A stretch of 17,365 nt of DNA from Syntrophobacterales bacterium. Lineage in GTDB: Bacteria; Desulfobacterota; Syntrophorhabdia; Syntrophorhabdales; WCHB1-27. The DNA lies in NCBI GenBank assembly GCA_017881765.1, contig JADGQN010000052.1:1-17365 (forward strand), written 5' to 3'. Numbering within the stretch: the stretch's first letter is position 1; each line of letters starts with the position of its first letter. Positions 6,231 to 13,107 of the stretch are shown here, piece after piece. A program made the position numbers and the translations under genes. The notes under the pieces are model-generated. The model was not told the DNA's origin. It searched no databases and worked only from the letters and a program-made list of their open reading frames with translations.

Positions 6231-9200
6231 ATGGATGCCGAGAGCTTGCCTCTGCCAAGAATACCCGTTTCCACTTACAGGCTGCAATTTAACCACCGGT
6301 TTACGTTCTCCGACGCGACAAAGGTTCTTCTCTATCTGGACGAGCTGGGGATTAGCGACATTTATGCGTCTCCCTACTTCAAGGCCCGCAAAGGAACCAT
6401 GGTCGGCTACGACATTGTCGATCCCACGAGGCTCAACCCGGAGATAGGCACGGAAGCGGCCTATAATCGACTCATACGTGAGCTGCAGAAACGTAAGATG
6501 GGTCAAATCCTCGATATAGTGCCAAACCATATGTACGTCGGAAGCGAGGACAACGCCTGGTGGCTGGATGTCCTCGAAAACGGTCCGAGCTCTCCCTACG
6601 CGTCGTTCTTTGACATAGACTGGCACCCTGTCAAAAGAGAACTCACAAACAAGGTGTTGATCCCCGTTTTAGGCGAGCCATACGGGACGGTCCTGGAGCG
6701 CCAGGAGTTACAACTTATTTTCGAGGCAGGCGCGTTTTTTCTCTACTGCTATGATCGCAGGCTCCCGATGCTGCCTGAGACCTACGTAGATATCCTGAAG
6801 CACCGCATAGAGAAGCTGGAAACCCTTTTGCCTATCGACGATCCGTCCCTTGTAAAGCTTTTGAGTATTATGACCGCCTTCAGCTGCCTGCCATCATACA
6901 TGGAAAGAGAGCAGTCCAAACGTGCAGAGCGGAGCCGTGAGAAGGAAATCATAAAGAAACGTCTTTATAAGCTCCATAAAGAAAGCCGCGCAATCCGGGA
7001 CTTCATTGACGAAAACGTTCGCATCTTCAACGGGACAAAGAAAGAGTCTCACAGTTTTGACCTTCTGAATGACCTGCTCGGCAAGCAGGTCTGGCGGCTC
7101 TCCTATTGGCGTGTTGCCGCGGAAGAGATCAATTACAGAAGGTTCTTCGATATCAACAGCCTCGCTGCCATCAGGATGGAAGACCCCATAGTCTTTCAGA
7201 AGACTCATGAACTCGTCCTCAAACTTATCGGTGAAGGCAAAGTCACCGGGCTGAGGGTGGATCACCCCGACGGTTTGCACGACCCCTCCGAGTACTTCAA
7301 AAGATTACAGCGCGAGTGTTTCCTTCGGGTTCGACTCGCCCACACGCAAAGAGTGCAAGGTAAGAAGCCTAGTACCCCTGTCGAGGCGACCCCGGAACCT
7401 GACATTTTGAGGCAGTACGCCAAAATGGTTGCCTCGGATCCACAGCTCAAGCCTTTTTACGTAGTTGGCGAGAAGATTCTTTCAAAAGATGAAAAGCTGC
7501 CCGAGGACTGGCCTATTTTCAGCACCGTAGGTTACGACTTTCTGAATATGCTCAATGGCATTTTTGTGGACACGGCAAATGGCAAGGCCTTTGACAAGAT
7601 CTATGAGAGATTTGTCCGATCAAAGATGGATTATCAAAACCTGGTGTATGAAAAGAAGCGATTGATCATGACCGCCTCCATGTCGATCGAGATCAACACG
7701 CTTGCTCATCACCTGAACCGTCTTTCGGAAAAAAACAGGCACACGAGAGACTTCACGCTCAACAGCCTCAGAACCACGATCACGGAGGTGATCGCCTGTT
7801 TCCCTGTCTACCGGACCTATGTTACTTGTGCCGGGGCGCATGAAGCCGACCAGTGCTATATTGAACAGGCGGTTTCGAAAGCAAAGCGGAAAAACCCGAC
7901 CCTCTGTGAGAGCATCTTTGATTTTCTGAAAAATGTATTGCTGCTCAACTATCCCGACGACTTTGGGGAGGCAGACAAGATGGAGTGGGTAGACTTCGCC
8001 ATGAGATTTCAGCAGGTCACGGGACCTGTGATGGCGAAAGGCGTTGAAGACACAGTTTTCTATATTTACAACCGACTTCTCTCCCTCAATGAGGTGGGTG
8101 GAAATCCGGAGGGATTCGGAACCGCGCTCGAGACTTTTCACGCACAGAACATAGAAACAACCAGGTCAAGGCCCTATTCTCTGATCACTGCATCGACCCA
8201 CGACACAAAACGGAGTGAGGACGTCAGGGCGAGACTCAATGTGCTCTCTGAAATCCCCGGAGAGTGGCACCGTTGCCTATCCAGCTGGAGCAAGATGAAC
8301 CGAAAGAGGAAGCCGGTCGTTGAGGGTCAGATGGTCCCGGACCGTAACGAGGAATACTTCCTCTATCAGACCCTGTTGGGCGTCTGGCCCACCACCCGAA
8401 TGGCCTTCGCGGACCATAGGGAGTTTACGCAAAGGATCCGGGATTATATGTTGAAAGCGACCAGAGAAGCCAAAATCAACAGCAGCTGGATAAACCCTGA
8501 TGCATCCTACGAGAATGCACTGCTGGCCTTTATAGATGCGATCTTGTTACGGTCGTCCTCGAACAATTTCCTGAAAGATTTTCCAGCTATTCAGAAAAAG
8601 GTTGCTTATTTCGGGATGCTAAATGCACTTTCTCAAACTCTTCTGAAGATCACGTCGCCGGGAGTTCCGGATTTTTATCAGGGCACGGAAATGTGGGACT
8701 TCAGTCTCGTGGACCCGGACAACCGAAGGCCTGTCGATTTTGATGTCAGGAGAAAGGCGCTTGAAAAGCTGAAAAAAAGAATGGCAGAGCGCGGAGAAGA
8801 CCGGGGAAACTTAGTGAGAGAACTTCTGAGGACCTGGAACGACGGCACCATAAAACTCTACGTGACGTTTTTATCCCTTAACTACCGAAGGGAGAATAGC
8901 CTTCTCTTCAGGGATGGGGGCTATATGCCCCTTGCGGCGGATGGGAGTTTAAAAGAAAATGTGTGCGCGTTTGCAAGGTTTGCAGAGAATAACGCTGCGC
9001 TGGTTGTAGTTCCCAGGCTGATGACCCGTCTGGTCAAGAGTGTTAAGAAAATGCAATTCGAAGCGCGCACATGGAGGGATACCGCGGTTGTGATCCCCGA
9101 TGAAATCTCAGGAGGCGCGTATCGAAACATTTTTACAGACGAAGTACTTACAGAGGTTGAACAGAATGGAACAAAGAGATTACCCCTCGCAGAGTTATTT

Positions 9201-9245
9201 GCGAAGTTCCCGGTAGCACTATTGGAACGGCAAGCAAATTCATAA
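6231..9245 (+). CDS. treY: Maltooligosyl trehalose synthase (GH13_26)
   Basis: This 1004-residue cytoplasmic enzyme converts the reducing-end alpha-1,4 bond of maltodextrins to alpha,alpha-1,1, giving maltooligosyl trehalose; TreZ then releases trehalose. The N-terminus IPVSTYRLQFNHRFTF is diagnostic of TreY. GH13 motifs are region I DIVPNH (95-100), region II GLRVDHPDGL with nucleophile Asp344, region III VVGEKIL with Glu414, and region IV STHDTKRSEDVRARL with Asp658. Late landmarks TSPGVPDFYQGTEMWDFSLVDPDNRRPVD are also family-typical. The protein is at the long end for the family, with a charged helical stretch at about 187-272. The ATG at 6231 has AAGGGAG seven bases upstream. The frame is open further upstream, but that part overlaps the previous gene and does not resemble TreY. 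The gap of 119 bases to the previous gene allows co-transcription. Confidence 0.95.
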   Translation: MDAESLPLPRIPVSTYRLQFNHRFTFSDATKVLLYLDELGISDIYASPYFKARKGTMVGYDIVDPTRLNPEIGTEAAYNRLIRELQKRKMGQILDIVPNHMYVGSEDNAWWLDVLENGPSSPYASFFDIDWHPVKRELTNKVLIPVLGEPYGTVLERQELQLIFEAGAFFLYCYDRRLPMLPETYVDILKHRIEKLETLLPIDDPSLVKLLSIMTAFSCLPSYMEREQSKRAERSREKEIIKKRLYKLHKESRAIRDFIDENVRIFNGTKKESHSFDLLNDLLGKQVWRLSYWRVAAEEINYRRFFDINSLAAIRMEDPIVFQKTHELVLKLIGEGKVTGLRVDHPDGLHDPSEYFKRLQRECFLRVRLAHTQRVQGKKPSTPVEATPEPDILRQYAKMVASDPQLKPFYVVGEKILSKDEKLPEDWPIFSTVGYDFLNMLNGIFVDTANGKAFDKIYERFVRSKMDYQNLVYEKKRLIMTASMSIEINTLAHHLNRLSEKNRHTRDFTLNSLRTTITEVIACFPVYRTYVTCAGAHEADQCYIEQAVSKAKRKNPTLCESIFDFLKNVLLLNYPDDFGEADKMEWVDFAMRFQQVTGPVMAKGVEDTVFYIYNRLLSLNEVGGNPEGFGTALETFHAQNIETTRSRPYSLITASTHDTKRSEDVRARLNVLSEIPGEWHRCLSSWSKMNRKRKPVVEGQMVPDRNEEYFLYQTLLGVWPTTRMAFADHREFTQRIRDYMLKATREAKINSSWINPDASYENALLAFIDAILLRSSSNNFLKDFPAIQKKVAYFGMLNALSQTLLKITSPGVPDFYQGTEMWDFSLVDPDNRRPVDFDVRRKALEKLKKRMAERGEDRGNLVRELLRTWNDGTIKLYVTFLSLNYRRENSLLFRDGGYMPLAADGSLKENVCAFARFAENNAALVVVPRLMTRLVKSVKKMQFEARTWRDTAVVIPDEISGGAYRNIFTDEVLTEVEQNGTKRLPLAELFAKFPVALLERQANS

Positions 9246-9325
9246 CTCAATCGAGCTACGCGCCGCCTCTTCTATTTTGCTCTTTCCAGTTCCTCCATGA
9301 TCACGAGCAGGCTCTCGCTGCCTCC

Positions 9326-9646
9326 TCACCTGAAATAGGATGCGACCTTATCGTACGCCTTCCTAAGCTCGTCCCAGGCAGCGTCGGCCTCGGCTTTTGC
9401 CTTTTCCCACCCTTTTTCGCCTGCTGAGGAAAGGCCTTTCAACTTGGTTCTTGCCTCCTTCTGCTTCGCTTTTAGCCCATTCCAGCTTTCCTTTGCTTCT
9501 GCATCCAACTTGGACCCTTCCTTTTTCATCTTCTTATCGAGTGCCGCGATCTTTTTATCCAGCACCCGCAGCTCCTTTTCCAGGTCCTTCTTGTACGCTT
9601 CCATTTTCCCGGTCGATTGCTCGGGTCCCCCTGCAGGCTCTTTCAT
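9326..9646 (-). CDS. Lysine-rich coiled-coil protein, sll1863-type
   Basis: This 106-residue, highly charged protein is almost entirely helical, with heptad-like spacing (YKKDLEKELRVLDKKIAALDKKMKK) and a C-terminal AEADAAWDELRKAYDKVASYFR. The pattern matches small coiled-coil stress-response proteins of the sll1863 type; no enzyme motif is present. The ATG at 9646 has AAAGG five bases upstream. The frame is open to a GTG at 9700, but that has no ribosome site. Upstream, in a different frame, lies a good ribosome site and an apparent signal peptide (9695-9785). The full gene may therefore be a frameshifted exported form (see the separate entry). It converges on treY, ending 80 bases from the treY stop. 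Confidence 0.7.
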   Translation of the reverse strand: MKEPAGGPEQSTGKMEAYKKDLEKELRVLDKKIAALDKKMKKEGSKLDAEAKESWNGLKAKQKEARTKLKGLSSAGEKGWEKAKAEADAAWDELRKAYDKVASYFR

Positions 9647-9666
9647 CTGTGCCTTTCCCTCTTGCC

Positions 9667-9785
9667 CTGCCGCCACGCCTCTTTTGAGCCGGCTCCCCAC
9701 TTTTCTGCGCAGATACGAGTAGGGGCCACACGATCATAACCGCGCATGCAGCCAGCATCACCCCGAACAATTTGTAGGGTTTTAT
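9667..9785 (-). pseudogene. Out-of-frame signal-peptide segment upstream of the coiled-coil gene
   Basis: The minus strand carries GGAGGAGG, eight bases, then ATA (9785-9783) followed by codons for KPYKLFGVMLAACAVMIVWP and LLVSAQKSGEPAQK: a basic start, a hydrophobic core and a plausible cleavage site after VSA. ATA sits exactly where ATG is expected. Reading on in this frame gives Arg/Gly-rich sequence, while the coiled-coil frame is offset by one base; a one-base deletion (or two-base insertion) between about 9740 and 9650 would join them. I infer that the 5' end of an exported coiled-coil gene was disrupted by a start-codon change and an indel, or that the assembly contains errors. Independent meaning as a small membrane peptide cannot be excluded. 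Confidence 0.5.
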
Positions 9786-9853
9786 TCCTGCTACCTCCTC
9801 CGTTTGTAGTTGCGGTCGACCATCGTCTGGCAAATGCGAGTAAGGTGTGCTCG

Positions 9854-10004
9854 CGGGTGGCCCGGATCACGCGATACGTCACAACGCGGTCCGCATAATG
9901 ACAGGCCGTTGGCTGGACATGGAAAAAGTCAATGACAATGATCTTTTTCGTTCTTATATTACAAAGCATAAAACAACTATGAGTATCATCTGTCGGGTGG
10001 CCCG
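9854..10004 (+). repeat. Pair of direct 11-base repeats CGGGTGGCCCG flanking the ferritin promoter
   Basis: CGGGTGGCCCG occurs at 9854-9864 and again at 9994-10004, 140 bases apart in the same orientation. Each copy is itself a small hairpin or dyad (CGGG-TGG-CCCG; the second extends to TCGGG/CCCGA). One copy lies upstream of the promoter at 9932-9960, the other in the predicted 5' leader of the ferritin operon. They could be operator half-sites or leader hairpins; the length is short enough for chance. Confidence 0.45.
9932..9960 (+). promoter_or_regulatory. Sigma70-like promoter of the ferritin-RND operon
   Basis: ATGACA (9932-9937, 5 of 6 matches) is followed after 17 bases by TATATT (9955-9960, 5 of 6 matches). 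Transcription would start near 9967, giving a leader of about 100 bases before the ATG at 10068. No known metal-regulator box was recognised. Confidence 0.6.
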
Positions 10005-10067
10005 AGCTGGCAGGAAACTGATAAGGAAGGAGAGAGAAGAGAATCATTATATTGGGAGTAGGTTACC

Positions 10068-10580
10068 ATGGGTATGACAAGAGAAGAAAGGCTTAGACGC
10101 GCGCTTGCCAAGGAAGATGAGGAGAAGTCCTTCTATCTACAAGCGGCTTCACGGGCAAAAAGCGTCTTTGCAAAACGGATCTTCGAAGAGCTGGCGCTGG
10201 AGGAAGAAACCCATGGGAAAAGGGTTCTGGAGATCTTTGAAGGACTCAAGAAGGATGAAGCATTCAAGGAGTGGATCACCACGGTAAGCGGCCCCTCCAG
10301 GCTGGGAGAGCTTTTCATGGGGATTTCTCTGGAGAAGGCTGAGGGATGTGAAGATGACATTTGTGCCTTGCGGACCGGGCTCGAAATGGAGGAGAAGAGC
10401 GTTGCCCACTACGAAACCCTCGCGCAGGCCGCGGAGAGTGTCCACGAAAGGCGCTTGTACCTCACCCTTGCTCATGAGGAGCGGGGCCATTACCTCCGCG
10501 TCATGGACGCCATCGAGTATCTGTCCGACCCGGTGGGATGGCACTACATTCACCAGAAATCGATGGTGGATGGGGGATGA
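10068..10580 (+). CDS. Ferritin-like diiron protein (rubrerythrin-type, no rubredoxin domain)
   Basis: This 170-residue cytoplasmic four-helix-bundle protein probably binds a diiron centre. Two ExxH motifs, E46-x2-H49 (EEETHGKR) and E138-x2-H141 (HEERGHYL), together with Glu residues in KEDEEKSFY (17-23) and GLEMEEKSVAHYE (104-116), supply the expected ligands. It lacks the CxxC rubredoxin tail of true rubrerythrin. The ending GWHYIHQKSMVDGG resembles a tail I recall from anaerobe ferritin-family proteins. Such proteins act in iron handling or peroxide reduction; which applies here is not shown. The ATG at 10068 is preceded by GGGAGTAGG; ATG 10074 is also possible. Its stop overlaps the next gene by four bases, tying it to the RND pump genes. 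Confidence 0.9.
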   Translation: MGMTREERLRRALAKEDEEKSFYLQAASRAKSVFAKRIFEELALEEETHGKRVLEIFEGLKKDEAFKEWITTVSGPSRLGELFMGISLEKAEGCEDDICALRTGLEMEEKSVAHYETLAQAAESVHERRLYLTLAHEERGHYLRVMDAIEYLSDPVGWHYIHQKSMVDGG

Positions 10581-12007
10581 TTGATCTTCCCCCGAAAAAG
10601 TGGACACCATTCAAGGCTCGCCTGATTACGAGAATGCGGTTTTTTTTCGCCCTGGCCCTTATCACCCTCAATAGCTGCGCAATGTACCATGAGAAACCCA
10701 TCAACGATGCAGCGGTAGAGCAGAACCTCGCGCCGCCGAACCTGGAAGCCATTCGGGTACAGGCCCGCGAGATCAAGCATCCTATTCTGAAGCCAATCGA
10801 TTTCGGAAAAGGAGACGGCCTATCCCCGCAAAAGGCAGCGGTGCTGGCTGTGCTCGCAAACCCTGTGTTACGGGCAGCCAGAGACAGGAGGGGAGTCGCC
10901 GCGGCACAGCTGCTGCAGGCAGGCATTCTGCCCAACCCCGGGTTGTCATACAGTCTGGACATTCCCACCGCGGGAGACACGGGAGGTACTGTCAACGCTT
11001 ATGCCTTAGGCCTCACGTATGAGGTTATACCGCTCATCACGCGAGGAGCTCAGGTGGATGCTGCCCGTGCTCAAGCCGCCGCGGTCGACCTTGACATAGC
11101 CTGGCAGGAGTGGCAGGTAGCGGAGGGAGCCAAGCTGCACGTATATAATCTCGCTGTTCTTGAAAAACAACTGAGTGTGGCCAGAGACGAACAAAAGGAC
11201 CTGCAGGGAAATCTCGACGTGGTCAAGCAAGCTTTGGATCTCGGGGACCTGACCGTTGTGGATCTGGCTGCCGCGCAGACGGCCCTGCAAAAGGCCCACG
11301 CCCTGGTACTTACGATCGACCAACAACGTGAACAGCAACGGCTATTACTGAATCAGTCGGTTGGGTTTCCGCCCAATCAGCCGATTGCCCTTCAACGGGA
11401 CATAACGCCTCCTTCATACGAGACGCTCCTGCCCTTTTCAGGAATGACCCGGGAGCTGGAGGAGAGACGCCTCGACCTGCTGGCGCTCAGGAAAGGATAT
11501 CAGAGCCAGGAAGCACGCCTCAGAGCGGCCATACTCGCCCAGTTTCCCAGACTTAGCATCGGGCTTTCGAGGGCGCGCGACACCAGCGACGTCGTGACTA
11601 CCGGTTTCGGCGTTTCGATAGACGTCCCGATCTTCGACAGGAACCAAGGAAGGATCGCCATAGAGCGTGCGACGCGGGAGCAGCTGTTCGACGAATATAT
11701 GGCCCGCCTCTTTGACGCACGGGCCGAGATCGCAGCAATTTTGGCGGACCTGCAGTCGATCGAGAAACAGATTGCCGCGGCGGAAGAAGCCATACCGATA
11801 GCCACAAACCTGATTCGAAATTATCGCCGTGCCTTATTGGAGGGCAACGCCGATGTCGTGACCTACTACAACGCGCGGAACGAGTTACTCTCTAAACGGA
11901 TTGATGTTTTTAAGCTGAAGGGGGATTTGGCGGGCCGCGTCATTGCGCTTGAAATTGCCTCGGGCCAGTGCCTGGAATGCGATACCGTGGGAGGGCAACC
12001 ACGGTGA
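10577..12007 (+). CDS. Outer-membrane efflux factor lipoprotein (TolC/OEP family)
   Basis: This 476-residue protein should form the trimeric outer-membrane and periplasmic channel of the pump encoded downstream. A signal peptide ends in the lipobox-like LNSC with Cys34; Asn at -2 is unusual. Two OEP repeats of long alpha-helices and short strands follow (about 70-260 and 275-465). Recognisable pieces are NPVLRAARDRRGVAAAQLLQAGILPNPGLSYS and GFGVSIDVPIFDRNQGRI, both classic for the family. The ATG at 10577 overlaps the ferritin stop as ATGA and has GGTGG seven bases upstream, pointing to translational coupling. ATG 10634 (MRFFFALALITLNSC) would give a more standard lipoprotein signal. A C-terminal CLEC motif (near residue 467) is an oddity; its role is unknown. 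Confidence 0.92.
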   Translation: MIDLPPKKWTPFKARLITRMRFFFALALITLNSCAMYHEKPINDAAVEQNLAPPNLEAIRVQAREIKHPILKPIDFGKGDGLSPQKAAVLAVLANPVLRAARDRRGVAAAQLLQAGILPNPGLSYSLDIPTAGDTGGTVNAYALGLTYEVIPLITRGAQVDAARAQAAAVDLDIAWQEWQVAEGAKLHVYNLAVLEKQLSVARDEQKDLQGNLDVVKQALDLGDLTVVDLAAAQTALQKAHALVLTIDQQREQQRLLLNQSVGFPPNQPIALQRDITPPSYETLLPFSGMTRELEERRLDLLALRKGYQSQEARLRAAILAQFPRLSIGLSRARDTSDVVTTGFGVSIDVPIFDRNQGRIAIERATREQLFDEYMARLFDARAEIAAILADLQSIEKQIAAAEEAIPIATNLIRNYRRALLEGNADVVTYYNARNELLSKRIDVFKLKGDLAGRVIALEIASGQCLECDTVGGQPR

Positions 12008-13107
12008 AAAAGGCAGTGCGCCGTACGCTTCTGATCCTGATCGCGGCCGTGCTGGTAGCAGGAGCATATTTCTGGTTCTTTCATGGCGGAGCCCTCACGC
12101 ACAAAGAGGGCGGCAAAAGTCAGGAAGCAAACGAAGCAGCAGCGCCGGTTGCCCGGGTGAAGACCGCTGCCATCAGGACCGGCACCATTGAGGAGATTCT
12201 AACTGTCTACGGAGAGGTTGTGCCCGCACCGGGGTCATTGCAGAGCGTCTCCGTGCCTTTTGAGAGCCGCGTGCGCCGCGTCATGGTGAACCTCGGGCAG
12301 GACGTTACGCAGGCAGAACCCCTCGTTGAGATTGAACCGAGTCCGGATACCTATCTTAAATTGCGTCAGGCGCAGAATCTCTACGAAACCACGAGACAGG
12401 CCCTCAGGCACGTGCAGGACAGATTCGACCTGAAGCTCGCCACCAACGATCAGTTACTGCAGGCGAAGCAGGCGGCCCAGCAGGCCGATCTCGATCTTCA
12501 GAGCATGAAACAGCGGGGTATCGGCGGGCCGCAGGAGATACCGGCCGATGTAGAGGGCCTGGTGAGCAGCGTCTCCGCGCAGGTTGGGGCCATCGTCCCC
12601 GCGGGGAACCCCCTGCTTCAGCTTGTTAAGCAGCGGCGCCTGGAAGCACGCCTGGGGGTGGAATCGGAAAATATCGAGCGGGTCAGGACGGGCATGCCCG
12701 TCTTTATTTCCTTCGTGAACGTACCGGCATCGCCCGCTCTGAGCGGGACGGTTCGAAACGTTTCGCATTCGGTCAATCCGGCGAGCCGCGTGGTCGATGT
12801 TTTTGTTTCCCTGCCTCAGTCGAGCAAGCTTCTGCTCGGCCAGTCCGTCCTGGGCAAAATAACCGTCTCCTCTGTTCAGGGGTTGGTCGTGCCAAGGGCA
12901 GCCGTGCTGCCGGAGGAAGAGAAGTTCGTTCTCTTCACCGTCGAAAACGGCCGTGCGGTCAAGCATACCGTGAAACTAGGCCTCGACAACGGGACAGAGA
13001 TCAACGTTATCGCACCGGACCTCCGCGACGGTACGCCGGTAGTAGTTCTGGGCAATTATGAGCTGAAGGACAAGATGCCCGTTGCGCCTGAGGGCGGCGC
13101 TCCATGA
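12004..13107 (+). CDS. RND pump periplasmic adaptor (membrane fusion protein, HlyD/AcrA-like)
   Basis: This 367-residue protein bridges the inner-membrane RND permease and the outer-membrane factor. An N-terminal membrane anchor (7-25) is followed by a periplasmic body. The first lipoyl half-motif is VPFESRVRRVMVNLGQDV (84-101), then comes a fairly short alpha-hairpin (about 115-170), the second lipoyl half DVEGLVSSVSAQVGAIVPAG (182-201), a beta-barrel (about 212-290) and a membrane-proximal domain (290-360). No His- or Met-rich metal-binding tail is seen, so substrate cannot be read from it. The GTG at 12004 has GGAGGG eight bases upstream and overlaps the previous stop as GTGA. Confidence 0.93.
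   Translation: MKKAVRRTLLILIAAVLVAGAYFWFFHGGALTHKEGGKSQEANEAAAPVARVKTAAIRTGTIEEILTVYGEVVPAPGSLQSVSVPFESRVRRVMVNLGQDVTQAEPLVEIEPSPDTYLKLRQAQNLYETTRQALRHVQDRFDLKLATNDQLLQAKQAAQQADLDLQSMKQRGIGGPQEIPADVEGLVSSVSAQVGAIVPAGNPLLQLVKQRRLEARLGVESENIERVRTGMPVFISFVNVPASPALSGTVRNVSHSVNPASRVVDVFVSLPQSSKLLLGQSVLGKITVSSVQGLVVPRAAVLPEEEKFVLFTVENGRAVKHTVKLGLDNGTEINVIAPDLRDGTPVVVLGNYELKDKMPVAPEGGAP

Noticed and set aside
9834..10047. Minus-strand frame upstream of the coiled-coil gene
   Set aside because: It has no ribosome site, contains mixed low-complexity sequence, and overlaps the oppositely oriented promoter region; the strong ribosome site is at about 9794, just before the ATA.
9847..10077. Plus-strand frame in the ferritin upstream region
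   Set aside because: It spans the predicted promoter, has no ribosome site, and its composition resembles no protein family I recognise.
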